From NCBI RefSeq assembly GCF_036898825.1, contig NZ_JARUND010000002.1, positions 868,001 to 932,000 on the forward strand: a stretch of 64,000 nucleotides of DNA, given 5' to 3'. This document shows, in pieces, positions 35,923 to 44,639 of this stretch. The notes beneath the pieces were generated by a model, which searched no databases, was not told the origin of the DNA, and was given only the letters and a program-made list of their open reading frames with translations. The stretch's first letter is position 1. Every line of letters starts with the position of its first letter. A program made the position numbers and the translations under genes. The stretch comes from Streptomyces sp. B21-083 (lineage in GTDB: Bacteria; Actinomycetota; Actinomycetes; Streptomycetales; Streptomycetaceae).

Positions 35923-36561
35923 TCAGCCGGGGATGGGCAGCAGTGCTGCTTCGAGGTCGGCGATCCGGCCGGTGTAGTGCAGGGTTCGCAGGCCCAGGAT
36001 CTGGGCCGCCTGGCAGTTGTCGGCCCGGTCGTCGACGAACAGCACCCGCCGCGGATCACGGGCTCCCGTCGCGGTCAGGGCGTGGCGGTAGGAGGCGGGG
36101 TCGGGCTTGTTCGTCTGGAGGCGGGCCGAGTAGAAGTCGCGGGTCATGAGCCGGCGGCACCAGTCGGTGGCGTCGAGGACGTCGCTGAGATGGAGCGGCG
36201 CGTTCGACAGCAAGAACAGGGGCAGCCCGTTGTCGTGGGCGCGATCCAGGACGGCGAGAACGCGGTCGTCGGTGGTGGTCCACATGTCCGTGTCGGCGGT
36301 ACGCAGTTGGCGCAGCAGGCGTGGGCCCGGGTGGGCGCCGAGGACCTTCGCCCAGTACGCCATGTCGCTCAACTGGCCGGCGTCGTAGGCCGGTCGGGCG
36401 CTCCAGACGGCGTCCTTAAAGCCAGAGAGATCGTGCTCGGGCCAGTTGGCGGTGCGCGCGAGGTGCTGCCACTGGTCGAGGCGAGGTTGGAGGCCCAGGA
36501 CGCCGTTGTAGTCGAGGATCGCGGCGTCCACGCCGGTCGGGGAGGCGGATGCGCGGGTCAA
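35923..36561 (-). CDS. HAD-superfamily hydrolase-like protein with altered motif I
   Basis: 212 residues. Motif I is AILDYNGVLG, where the second Asp of DxD is Asn; motif II is LFLLSNAPLHLSDV; motif III Lys is in TNKPDPASYRHAL; motif IV acids are in VLFVDDRADNCQAAQIL. The cap region resembles HAD subfamily IA. The Asn suggests weak or no phosphatase activity or a different mechanism. The TTG start (36561) overlaps the transporter stop by four bases; no better start exists. Last gene of the five-gene operon. Confidence 0.78.
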   Translation of the reverse strand: MTRASASPTGVDAAILDYNGVLGLQPRLDQWQHLARTANWPEHDLSGFKDAVWSARPAYDAGQLSDMAYWAKVLGAHPGPRLLRQLRTADTDMWTTTDDRVLAVLDRAHDNGLPLFLLSNAPLHLSDVLDATDWCRRLMTRDFYSARLQTNKPDPASYRHALTATGARDPRRVLFVDDRADNCQAAQILGLRTLHYTGRIADLEAALLPIPG

Positions 36562-37721
36562 GGGGTCGTTTTCTCCAGGGCTTTGGGGGCGAGGGTGGCG
36601 ACGGCGGCGGCGAGGAGGGCGGGCAGCAGCAGCGCGTGCGGCAGGGCGGTGACGGTGGCGAGGGCGCCGATGAGGGCGGGGCCGGCGAGCAGGCCGACGT
36701 AGCCGGTGACCGCGACGGTGGCGACCGCGCGGGGGCCGTCGGCGCCGGCGGCGGTGATCAGGCTGGGGATGGTGACGGACAGCCCCAGACCGAAGGCCGT
36801 CCAGCCGAGCAGGGCAAAGGCGATGGTGGAGCCTGCCAGTCCGGTGGCGAGGCCGAGCGCGGCCAGGACCGCGCCGGTGCGCACGATGGCGGGCGCGCCG
36901 AAGCGGACGGTGAGCCGGTCTCCGGCGAGGCGACCCGCAGCCATGGCGACGCTGTAGAGGCCGTACGCCGCGGCGCTGGTCGCGGCGGTCGCGCCGAGGT
37001 CGTGCAGGTGGACGGCGGCCCAGTCGGCAGCAGCTCCCTCGCCCAGCAGGGTTGCCGCCGCCAGCACGCCCAGCAGCCACAACCGGGTCCGCGACAGGCC
37101 CTCGCGTTCGCCCAAGTCCTGTGCAGCAGGGTTGCGGGCGGGCTCGAGTCCAGAGCTGGCGAGAGTCCGGGTATGAGCCGTCGTGGCACCTGCCGCCACG
37201 GCGGCGCTGACTGCGACGCCCGTGAACACAACGGTGTGCGCGGTGTGGGCGGTGGCCGCGGCCACCGCGGCGCCGGTGAGGGCGCCGAGGCTGTAACTCG
37301 CGTGCAGCCGGCCCATGATGGGGCGGCCGTGGGCGTCCTGACAGCGGACCGCTGCGGCATTTGCTGCGACGTCGAGGGCACCGTGCGCGACGCCGAAGAC
37401 GAACGCCGCCGCCAGGAGGCTCTCCAGACTGCGGCAGACCCCGAGAACGGCGAGGCAGGCGGCGAGCGCGATGGCGCCGCCGGTCAGCAATGCGGGCAGG
37501 CGGGCAGGGTGGGCGAGGCGTCCGCCCGCCTGGAGCCCGGCGACCATGCCGAGGGCGGCGGCCAGCAGGACGATGGCGAGCCCGCCGGTGCTCACCTCGG
37601 CCGTATGTTGGACGGCGGGCATGCGGGCACCGAAGACGGCCATCACCACACCCAGTCCGGCGAAGTACCCGGTCAGCAGTCGGCGGCTACGCGCCAACTC
37701 GGGCGCCGCGATCAGGTTCAC
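36558..37721 (-). CDS. MFS transporter
   Basis: 387 residues with about 12 hydrophobic helices, Ala/Gly/Leu-rich. The loop 2-3 signature (GGRLAHPARLPALLTGGAIA) and a central cytoplasmic loop (RTLASSGLEPARNPAAQDLG) divide two halves. The type resembles exporters of the DHA family. Start and stop overlap neighbouring genes by 4 bases on both sides (ATGA and TTGA), which indicates tight coupling with the ATP-grasp ligase and HAD gene. It may export the ligase product; this is inference. Confidence 0.88.
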   Translation of the reverse strand: MNLIAAPELARSRRLLTGYFAGLGVVMAVFGARMPAVQHTAEVSTGGLAIVLLAAALGMVAGLQAGGRLAHPARLPALLTGGAIALAACLAVLGVCRSLESLLAAAFVFGVAHGALDVAANAAAVRCQDAHGRPIMGRLHASYSLGALTGAAVAAATAHTAHTVVFTGVAVSAAVAAGATTAHTRTLASSGLEPARNPAAQDLGEREGLSRTRLWLLGVLAAATLLGEGAAADWAAVHLHDLGATAATSAAAYGLYSVAMAAGRLAGDRLTVRFGAPAIVRTGAVLAALGLATGLAGSTIAFALLGWTAFGLGLSVTIPSLITAAGADGPRAVATVAVTGYVGLLAGPALIGALATVTALPHALLLPALLAAAVATLAPKALEKTTP

Positions 37722-39022
37722 GCGGCGTGCTCCCTGGTGGTCAGGGCCGCCGGCGGGAGGGGAGCAACCTGGACGTCGAGGTGGCGGTACGCCTGCTGGG
37801 CGCGGGCTTCGGCGACGGTGGTGGTCGGCCCGGTGGTGATCAGGAAGCCGATACGGGCGGTGTACAGGTCGCCGCCGTCCTGGGGCAGCACGAGCTGGTC
37901 TCCGGGCTGTCGCTGGAAACGCACGCGCTCCACTCCCCCGACGGGTTCCTTCAGGCGGCGGGCGGTGAGGGTGCCGGAGTAGGCGGGGTAGATGAAGCGG
38001 ATCGCCGCGGCCTGGTGGCGGGTGGGCGTCAGGTCCGGGGCACGTCCGCAGGCGATGTCGGCGGCGGCACGGGCAAGGTCGACGCCAGTGGCCAGGCGGA
38101 CGAGGTGGCCGATCATGTCGCCGCCGATCCGGGCGTTGACCTCGATCAGCCGGGGGCGGCCGTCCACGAGGCGCATCTCGACGTGCTGCACGCCGTCGGT
38201 GATCCCCAGGGCCTTGACCGCGGCAGCAGCGATTGGGGCGACCTGGGTCAGGAGCGGGTCGGTGGCATCGACGGTGTGGCCGGTCTCGTCGACGTAGGGG
38301 GCGGGGCCCAGGTGTTTGCGGGTCACGGCGACCGCAGTGGTCTCGCCGCAGTTAGTAACGCATTCGACGGAGACTTCCGGCCCGTCGAGGTACTCCTCGA
38401 CCAGGACGCCGGTGTCTTCGCGGCTTCGGCTCGCGCCGGCCGAGGCGAACGCGAATGCGGCGGGAAGCTCTTCGGGACGGTCGACGCGGATCACGCCGAT
38501 GCTGCCGGCGAACGCGGCGGGCTTGATGACGGCGGGGTAGCCCAGGGTCATCGTCGCAAGGCTGGCCTCCAGCAGGGTCCGCGTCTTCATCGACGCGGCC
38601 GACGGCACCCCGTGGCGGGCGAACAGCGTACGGGCGGTGGCCTTGTTGCGGCAGCCGCGCATCACCTCGACGGAGTTGGAGGGCAGACCGAGAGCGCGGG
38701 CGAGGCGGGCGGTGGGGACGAGGTTCCACTCGTCCCAGGTGACCACGCCGGCGAGGTCGTGGCGCTCGGCCAGGGCTCGGCCGGCGGCGAGCAGCGCAGT
38801 GGTGTCGTTCAGGTCGACGACGGCGTGGTCGACGATGAACGGCTTCTCCCACGACGGCTCGGCGCCGGTGAGCAGGACGACATCGTACGCGGCGGCCACC
38901 TGCTCAAGGCAGTAGCCGCGATCGGTCTCGTCTCCGGGAGAAACGACGAGCACGAGGGGAGAACCCGAGGAACTATGGGGTGGACGGGGGGTCGCGTCTT
39001 CCGGGTGATTGGGGTGGGGCAT
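37718..39022 (-). CDS. ATP-grasp ligase domain protein
   Basis: About 434 residues. An N-terminal Rossmann-like part (LVLVVSPGDETDRGYCLEQV) precedes the ATP-grasp core: NKATARTLFARHGVPSAASM, YPAVIKPAAFAGSIGVIRVD, GVLVEEYLDGPEVSVECVT, and the Mg-binding HVEMRLVDGRPRLIEVNARI. The family joins carboxylates to amines via acylphosphates, as in dipeptide or amide synthesis. ATG 39022 has AGGAGG 12 bases upstream; ATG 39043 would put that site inside the gene. Overlaps the transporter by 4 bases. Confidence 0.88.
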   Translation of the reverse strand: MPHPNHPEDATPRPPHSSSGSPLVLVVSPGDETDRGYCLEQVAAAYDVVLLTGAEPSWEKPFIVDHAVVDLNDTTALLAAGRALAERHDLAGVVTWDEWNLVPTARLARALGLPSNSVEVMRGCRNKATARTLFARHGVPSAASMKTRTLLEASLATMTLGYPAVIKPAAFAGSIGVIRVDRPEELPAAFAFASAGASRSREDTGVLVEEYLDGPEVSVECVTNCGETTAVAVTRKHLGPAPYVDETGHTVDATDPLLTQVAPIAAAAVKALGITDGVQHVEMRLVDGRPRLIEVNARIGGDMIGHLVRLATGVDLARAAADIACGRAPDLTPTRHQAAAIRFIYPAYSGTLTARRLKEPVGGVERVRFQRQPGDQLVLPQDGGDLYTARIGFLITTGPTTTVAEARAQQAYRHLDVQVAPLPPAALTTREHAA

Positions 39023-39072
39023 CGGGGAGTTGGTCCTCCTCATAGACGTGCGGTATGTGTCTGGTGGCGGAT

Positions 39073-39870
39073 CTAAGGCAGCTGGGCGGTCACGCGCTGA
39101 TACCAGCGGCTGGCCCAGTCCCAGCAGTTGGCGCAGCTCTTGTGGCTGTGGCCGGGGAGCGGGTCCGAGCGGCGGGCGCCCATCGACCAGGCCATCGAAT
39201 CGGCGGAGACCAGTGCGTCGGCGTAGGCGCCGAGACCTGCGGTCTTGGCTCCGAAGCCGTGCAGGCGCAGGCCCCGGCGGGCGAATTGACGGACGATCGA
39301 GGCGATCTCGCCGGTGGCCTGGCGCCGGCAGACGGAACCGAGCCCGACGACGGGTTCCGCCGCCAGGTCGATGCCCGCGTCGGCGTACAGCTGGGCGCAG
39401 TGAAGGTAGTGGCGCAGCTCCCAGCCCTGCAGGACCGGGATGAACGGCAGGTCCGGGGCGATGGTGCGCAGCTCGATCAGGTTGGCCACCGTGTAGCGCT
39501 GGTGAAGGGCGATGGCCGCGTCCAGGTCCTGGTCAAGGTCGCCGGGCGACAAGCCGCGGGCAGCGCGGGTGCCGTGGAACCATCGGGGACTTGCGGCCGG
39601 TGCCTGGCGCGAGCCGAAGATCACCCATGGTTCGCACATCCAGTCCTGCGGAGCCGCCCATGCCATCCGGCCGATCTCCTCGGCGTATCGCCGGACCTCG
39701 GCGGCGTACTCGGCGGCGGGGGTGGTCCATCGGCCGTGGCGCTGCAGCTCGGTGAAGCCGCCGGAGTCCAGGGCCCACGCGGTGCGGGCGCGTGGGAAGG
39801 TCTTGCGCTTCTTGAGCCGGTTGCGGGATATGAACAAGGGGATGTCGCTGTCGGTGAGCCAATTCACCAT
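39073..39870 (-). CDS. DpdA-family deazapurine transferase-like protein (TGT superfamily)
   Basis: 265 residues or slightly more. Motifs match the actinobacterial DpdA-like family: AWALDSGGFTELQRHGRWTT (catalytic Asp region), IGRMAWAAPQDWMCEPWVIF, FIPVLQGWELRHYLHCAQLY, EPVVGLGSVCRRQATGEIAS, LRLHGFGAKTAGL and a C-terminal CANC knuckle. Relatives exchange a guanine in DNA or RNA for a 7-deazapurine. ATG 39870 is the first start codon, yet the in-frame upstream codons read FYLGTH, the usual N-terminus of the family. No ATG or GTG precedes them, so the true start may be unconventional. It is sandwiched between the VUT transporter and the ATP-grasp gene. Confidence 0.85.
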   Translation of the reverse strand: MVNWLTDSDIPLFISRNRLKKRKTFPRARTAWALDSGGFTELQRHGRWTTPAAEYAAEVRRYAEEIGRMAWAAPQDWMCEPWVIFGSRQAPAASPRWFHGTRAARGLSPGDLDQDLDAAIALHQRYTVANLIELRTIAPDLPFIPVLQGWELRHYLHCAQLYADAGIDLAAEPVVGLGSVCRRQATGEIASIVRQFARRGLRLHGFGAKTAGLGAYADALVSADSMAWSMGARRSDPLPGHSHKSCANCWDWASRWYQRVTAQLP

Positions 39871-39926
39871 GTGGGTGCCGAGATAGAACGTCGGCCCCGC
39901 TGCCTCGCCGACCGCCCTGGTGACGG

Positions 39927-40490
39927 CTACGCGGTCACCGCCAGGCGACGGCGCCGCACGATCGCGATCGCGGTGAGGGCGGCGAGGGTCATCAGCGTCT
40001 TGCCGAGCAGCTGGCCCGGCAGGAAAGCGAGCGATCCGAAGGCGAGCGACAGGAAGATCACTGAGTCGGCGATCGTGCCGACGGTGTTGCTGACAGCCAC
40101 CGCCACCATCTGGCCGCGACGCCGCATTGGCTCATAGACGGCCGCGTCGAGCAGTTCCGACAGCAGGAACGCGGCCACCGAAGCCAGCGCCAGCCTCGGC
40201 TCCGCGAGCAGCCACGACACCGCGCCGCCCACCGCGATCGCCGCGAGCACCGCGCGGGGGCCGAGTACTTCCCGGGTCAGGTCACGAAGGACCAGCGCCA
40301 GACCGCCCAGGTAGACACCGGCCGGAGCCATCAGACCGAGCCCGACCGGGACTGTACCGACGTGGGCGGTGAGCAGATTCGCCGCGGGGACCGTGCCCAG
40401 ATAGGAGGCGGCCAGCAGGCCGCCGTACGCCGCCCGTTGCGATCGTCGACCGGCGAACGGCCATGTGAACGAACGCACTGAACGAGGCAT
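39927..40490 (-). CDS. VUT-family (queuosine precursor) transporter
   Basis: About 187 residues with five or six helices: RAAYGGLLAASYLGTVPAAN, APAGVYLGGLALVLRDLTRE (the family loop Gly/Arg-Asp-Leu-Thr), SVAAFLLSELLDAAVYEPMR and AVSNTVGTIADSVIFLSLAF. YhhQ/VUT proteins import preQ0, preQ1 or related bases. ATG 40490 matches the family length; the frame open to 40688 has a low-complexity leader. First gene of the operon; the gap to the DpdA-like ORF is about 57 bases, partly its missing N-terminus. Confidence 0.85.
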   Translation of the reverse strand: MPRSVRSFTWPFAGRRSQRAAYGGLLAASYLGTVPAANLLTAHVGTVPVGLGLMAPAGVYLGGLALVLRDLTREVLGPRAVLAAIAVGGAVSWLLAEPRLALASVAAFLLSELLDAAVYEPMRRRGQMVAVAVSNTVGTIADSVIFLSLAFGSLAFLPGQLLGKTLMTLAALTAIAIVRRRRLAVTA

Positions 40491-40677
40491 CCAGGTGCTC
40501 AGAGCGTGGTGCGAGACCGCGCGGGCCGGTGATTCGGTGCCCGGGGCGCGGCGGCGGACAGCGGCCGAGCAGGCATGGAGCAGTCCCTGATAGCCGGGAT
40601 GACCGGCACGAGCGGACAAGAAGGGGTTCTCCGTATCGGTAAACGGCAGGACGAGAGAAGGAGAAGAGAGGGGTGTT

Positions 40678-40992
40678 TCAGGCGGCACGGCGGCGGCGCA
40701 GCTCGAACACGCTCGCCCATAGGGGGTGGTCGTCGATCAGGCGGCGGGCGTAGAGGACGGTGAAGTTGTTGTTCAGTCCGGCGACGCCGTATGGGAGTTG
40801 GCGGCGCAGCTCTTCGAAGAGGTCCTTGAGGCTGACCCGTGTGGCGCCGGCGGCCAGGCGGCGGGCGGCCATGCGTTCCAGCGCGCGGTATACGTGCGGG
40901 TTGTGCGCGTCGAAGGCGTGGAACTGTTCGGTGATGGTGTGACCGCTCGCGCGGTTCGTCCCGAGGACGGCGGTGAGCATGAGGTTCTCCAC
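40678..40992 (-). CDS. Small phage-type hypothetical protein
   Basis: 104 residues. The core HNPHVYRALERMAARRLAAG and LNNNFTVLYARRLIDDHPLW matches a family of short proteins widespread in phages and integrated elements (NPHVYRAL...LNNxxxxxYARL). Probably nucleic-acid associated; no function is known. ATG 40992 is preceded by CCTGTGGAGAACCTC. Together with DUF317 this argues for an integrated element. Confidence 0.75.
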   Translation of the reverse strand: MENLMLTAVLGTNRASGHTITEQFHAFDAHNPHVYRALERMAARRLAAGATRVSLKDLFEELRRQLPYGVAGLNNNFTVLYARRLIDDHPLWASVFELRRRRAA

Positions 40993-41016
40993 AGGCTGGG
41001 GAAAAGCGCGGCAGCG

Positions 41017-41415
41017 TCAGGTGCGCAGGGCGGGATCGGGGCGCAGGCGGGCGAAGGCGCAGAACAGGCCGAGGCGCTCAAGCAGCCCGGGAATCTGCTC
41101 CCGGAACGTCTGCCGCGGACAGCCCCGGCCCGAGCAGACCAGTCGGCGCACACGGACCCGGACCACCACCCGGCGGCCGTCCACCGGCACGTCCGCCACC
41201 GTCCGCCAGTGGTACCCGTGCACCTTCCCCGTCGGCACCCCGCACACCGGGCACGGAACCGGGACATCCCGGGTCCGGGCCGCGACCCGGACCACCTCGC
41301 CGCCATCCACCACATCCTCGACGACCAGCGCCGACAGCCCTGAAAACACCACATCCACAAGAGAGTTGGCATCATGCACAATCCATGATTGCAGCCAATG
41401 ACGCAGTGTCACCAC
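41017..41415 (-). pseudogene. ISL3-family transposase, N-terminal fragment
   Basis: 132 residues: the zinc-finger start VPCPVCGVPTGKVHGYHWRT and VRRLVCSGRGCPRQTFREQI typical of ISL3 transposases. It terminates soon after REQIPGLLERLGLFCAFARL, where the catalytic domain should begin. It is a different sequence from the complete ISL3 element at 42.2 kb. Confidence 0.82.
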
Positions 41416-41463
41416 CGACTACGGAACAGAGCCAAACGAGCGGTGTAACTGGGGTTTTTGGGG

Positions 41464-42172
41464 TTACTGACGTGCTGCGGAGAGCCGGCCGTCGAAGGTG
41501 ATGTCGAAGGCGTTGAGTGCGGTCTTCCAGCGCATGGTCCAGCGGGCCTGGCCCTTGCCGGTGGGGTCCAGAGACATGATCGCCATGTAGACGCACTTCA
41601 ACGCGGCCTGCTCGGTGGGAAAGTGGCCGCGGGCCTTGACCGCCCGCCGGATCCTGGCGTTGACGGACTCGATCGCGTTGGTGGTGCAGACGATGCGGCG
41701 GATCTCGGTGTCGAAGCGGAGGAACGGGGTGAACTCCTCCCACGCGTTCTCCCAGAGGCGCACGATCGCGGGATATTTCTTGCCCCAGGCGTCGGCGAAC
41801 TCGGCGAACCGCTCGAGTGCGGCTTCCTCGGTCGCCGCGGTGTAGACGGGCTTGAGCACTTTCGCGATCTTGTCCCAGTCCTGGCGGGCGGCATAGCGGA
41901 AGGAGTTCCGCAGCAGGTGGACCACGCAGGTCTGGACGGTGGTGCGGGGCCAGACGGCCTCGACCGCTTCAGGCAGGCCCTTGAGCCCGTCGCAGACCAG
42001 CATCAACACGTCGCCCACGCCGCGATTCTTGATCTCGGTGAGGATGTGCATCCAGTGCTTGGCGCCCTCGCCGCCGTCGCCGGCCCACAACCCCAGGATG
42101 TCCCGTCGGCCCTCGGTCGTGACGGCCAGGGCCACGTAAATGGGCCTGTTGGCAACGGCGCCGTCGCGGATC
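41464..42172 (-). pseudogene. IS256-family transposase, C-terminal part
   Basis: About 236 residues from IRDGAVANRPIYVALAVTTE to the end LNAFDITFDGRLSAARQ. The second Asp (VLMLVCDGLKGLPEAVEAVW) and Glu region (TTNAIESVNARIRRAVKARG) are present; the first catalytic region is missing. The 5' side is cut exactly at the ISL3 inverted repeat (42173), and the lost N-terminus is not found beyond that element. Confidence 0.88.
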
Positions 42173-43863
42173 TTGGTTCTGTCGACGATCTTGTGATCCG
42201 GACGGTTGAGCGGTTCGTGTCGACCGTTCGCAATCATGCATCGCGTGCTCTCGTGATGTGCTTTTGGAGCTGTTTCCTTACCTGTCCGCGTTGCTCATCG
42301 AGGAGGTCGAGCGACGGCCGGACAAGGTGGTGTTGCGGACGCGGGTGCGGGCGGCGAGCGGGTCCTGTCGGTGCGGTCAAAGCTCCGCTCGGGTGCACGG
42401 CCGGTACGTGCGCAAGCTGCGTGACGTCGCCGTGGGCGGGCTCGGCGTGGTGATCGAGTTACGTATACGCCGGTTCCGCTGCGAGAACACTGCCTGCACG
42501 GCGGTGACGTTCGCCGAACAGATCGTGGGACTGACGACCCCGCACAGTCGGCAGACCCCGCTATTGCGTGGGGTGCTGACGCGGATCGGACTGGCCGTGG
42601 CCGGCCGGGCCGGAGCCCGCCTGGCCTCTGCGGTCGGCATCACCGTGGGCAAGGACACGCTGTTGCGGCTGGTCAGAGCCCTGCCCGAACCGGAGGTCGG
42701 CGAGGTGGAGGTCCTCGGTGTTGACGACTTCGCCTTCCGCAAGGGCCGTCACTACGGCACGGTGCTGATCGACATGGCCACCCACCGTCCACTGCATCTC
42801 TACGAGGGGCGCGAGGGCGAAGACCTCGCCGCATGGCTCCGCGACCACCCCGAGGTGAAGGTGATCTGCCGGGACCGGTCCAGCGGTTACGCAGAGGGCG
42901 CACGCATCGGAGCGCCGCAGGCCGAGCAGGTCGCTGATCGCTATCATCTGTGGGCCAATCTCGGCCAGGCGGTCGAGAAGACAGTGAACGGTCATCGCTC
43001 CCGTCTGGCCGAACCGCCTTCACAACCCGCAGACATCCCCGACGAACCGCAGGTAGTCCAGCTGCCGACAGAGCTGAAGATCGTGACTCGGCTCCGTGAA
43101 CAACATGCTGCCGCCCACGAGTTGTGGCAGCAGGGGATGTCGAAGGCGGGGATCGGCCGGAAACTCGGACTGCACCAGGCCACCGTCCGCAAACTGGTTA
43201 ACGCCCCCTCCGCGGACGACGTCGTCGCCAAAAGCCTGCAGCGTGCGCACGTCGTCGACCCGTATGTCGGCTACCTGCACCGGCGCTGGAACGGTGGCGT
43301 CAGAAACGCCACCCAGCTCTACCGCGAGATACAGGAACAGGGCTACCCCGGAGGCGAGTTGGCCGTCCAGCGTCACCTGCGGCAGTACCGCACCGGGCGC
43401 GGACATGCACCCGATCCGGGGCCGAAGCCTCCGTCGGTCCGTGAGGTCACCTCATGGATCATGACTCGCCCCGAACACCTGCGGGACGAGGTCGCCGGAA
43501 AGCTTCACCGGCTGCGCGAACGCGATCCCGAGCTGGACCGGCTCACTCTTCACGTCAGGAAGTTCGCCGTCATGATGACTGCACGCCACGGCGACCGCCT
43601 CGAGGACTGGATCACCGAGGTCGAACGAGACTCCCTCGCCCCACTCGCGGGCTTCGCCCGCAACCTCCGCCGCGACTTCGACGCCGTCCGCAACGGACTG
43701 TCCCTTCCCCACAGTTCCGGCGCCGTCGAAGGCAACATCAACCGGCTGAAGATGCTGAAACGGCAGATGCTCGGCCGGGCCAGCCTCGATCTCCTTCGCA
43801 AACGCGTCCTGCTCGCGCGATGAGTCCAGCCCGTCCGGATCACAAGATCGTCGACAGAACCAA
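42173..43863 (+). mobile_element. Complete ISL3-type insertion sequence, 31-bp perfect inverted repeats
   Basis: The left end at 42173-42203 (TTGGTTCTGTCGACGATCTT...) is the exact reverse complement of 43833-43863. One transposase gene fills the interior. Flanks show no matching 8-bp duplication, and IS256 sequence is on the left side only, so a deletion or recombination followed insertion. Confidence 0.9.
42258..43823 (+). CDS. ISL3-family transposase
   Basis: 521 residues. The N-terminal zinc finger is in GSCRCGQSSARVHGRYVRKL and CENTACTAVTFAEQIVGLTT; catalytic acids are in VLGVDDFAFRKGRHYGTVLI, VICRDRSSGYAEGARIG and SSGAVEGNINRLKMLKRQML. A long insert includes the helix-turn-helix GIGRKLGLHQATVRKLV. 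The GTG start follows CTCTCGTGAT. The gene and both ends look intact, so the element is potentially active. Confidence 0.93.
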   Translation: MLLELFPYLSALLIEEVERRPDKVVLRTRVRAASGSCRCGQSSARVHGRYVRKLRDVAVGGLGVVIELRIRRFRCENTACTAVTFAEQIVGLTTPHSRQTPLLRGVLTRIGLAVAGRAGARLASAVGITVGKDTLLRLVRALPEPEVGEVEVLGVDDFAFRKGRHYGTVLIDMATHRPLHLYEGREGEDLAAWLRDHPEVKVICRDRSSGYAEGARIGAPQAEQVADRYHLWANLGQAVEKTVNGHRSRLAEPPSQPADIPDEPQVVQLPTELKIVTRLREQHAAAHELWQQGMSKAGIGRKLGLHQATVRKLVNAPSADDVVAKSLQRAHVVDPYVGYLHRRWNGGVRNATQLYREIQEQGYPGGELAVQRHLRQYRTGRGHAPDPGPKPPSVREVTSWIMTRPEHLRDEVAGKLHRLRERDPELDRLTLHVRKFAVMMTARHGDRLEDWITEVERDSLAPLAGFARNLRRDFDAVRNGLSLPHSSGAVEGNINRLKMLKRQMLGRASLDLLRKRVLLAR

Positions 43864-43949
43864 CTTCGTTGCAGGCCACACGGTTGCAGGCCGACCCATT
43901 GAGGAGCGGGAGTGGCCGCGCCCGCGCCGTAGACACGGAACTGTTTTTT

Positions 43950-44055
43950 GAGCGGCCGCCGTCCTCACCTTCGACCCCACGCCCACGGGTGAGGGGAGCG
44001 GAACCTACCTCTACGACCCCGTGCCGACCACGGGCGGCGCGCTCCTGATGATGGA
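43950..44055 (+). pseudogene. Scrap of a CocE/NonD-type hydrolase
   Basis: One plus-strand frame gives AVLTFDPTPTGEGSGTYLYD and then PVPTTGGALLMM. The YxYDPxxPVPTxGG motif belongs to X-prolyl dipeptidyl-peptidase/CocE hydrolases. Nothing else of the 500-residue protein is present. The rest of 43864-44092 holds no gene. Confidence 0.5.
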
Positions 44056-44092
44056 GGATTTTTGGCCGGGCCCGCTGAGCCGGCCTGACGAC

Positions 44093-44515
44093 TCACCCGG
44101 CGGCGGGTCGGCGGTACAGGCGTACCTGTCCCTGCGCGACGAGTCGGCCGTCTGCGTTCTTCATCTCAACGGCCCACAGTTGGAGGGTTCTGCCCTGCTG
44201 GACGGGGCGGCCCAGCACGTCGAGACGGCCGGTGACGTGTGGGCGTATGAAGTCGGTCTGGTTGTTCACACCGAGCGCGAAACCGCCGCCCTCGCTCTCC
44301 GCCAGGGCGGACCCGATCCCCGCGACGCTCTCGATGACCGACGCGTACACACCTCCGTGGGTGAAACCCATGGGGTTGTGATGGTCCGCGGTGATGTCAA
44401 GGTGTGCTCTGACTTCCAGAGGTGAAGCCGCATCGATGACGAGGCCGAGTACTTGGGTGAAGGCGCCCTGGACCGCGGGGTCGAAAGGCAGGCGAACGCC
44501 GGTCGTGTCCTGCAT
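44093..44515 (-). CDS. PaaI-type hotdog thioesterase
   Basis: 140 residues of hotdog fold: LTMQDTTG start, active-site loop ADHHNPMGFTHGGVYASVIE (HNPxGxxHGG), then ALGVNNQTDFIRPHVTGRLD and AQGQVRLYRR. It would hydrolyse acyl- or aryl-CoA esters. ATG 44515 has GAGGAG eight bases upstream; the longer frame is a non-conserved extension. It lies just after the decayed end of fatty-acid cluster A and may release free acid or CoA for that pathway. Confidence 0.87.
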   Translation of the reverse strand: MQDTTGVRLPFDPAVQGAFTQVLGLVIDAASPLEVRAHLDITADHHNPMGFTHGGVYASVIESVAGIGSALAESEGGGFALGVNNQTDFIRPHVTGRLDVLGRPVQQGRTLQLWAVEMKNADGRLVAQGQVRLYRRPAAG

Positions 44516-44639
44516 GGTGAGTCTCCTCGTCCAGCTGTCGTTCTGTGCGCCGGAAGGCGCAGGGTGGTACCGGCGGGCGGGCATGGGGGAGATTGCCCGC
44601 CCGTCGGAGTTCAGCGGCCTCCGCTGCCGCATCCCCGCC

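Noticed and set aside
40491..40677. preQ1-type riboswitch before the VUT gene
   Set aside because: No convincing aptamer pattern could be read; the VUT gene's upstream region shows no clear pairing.
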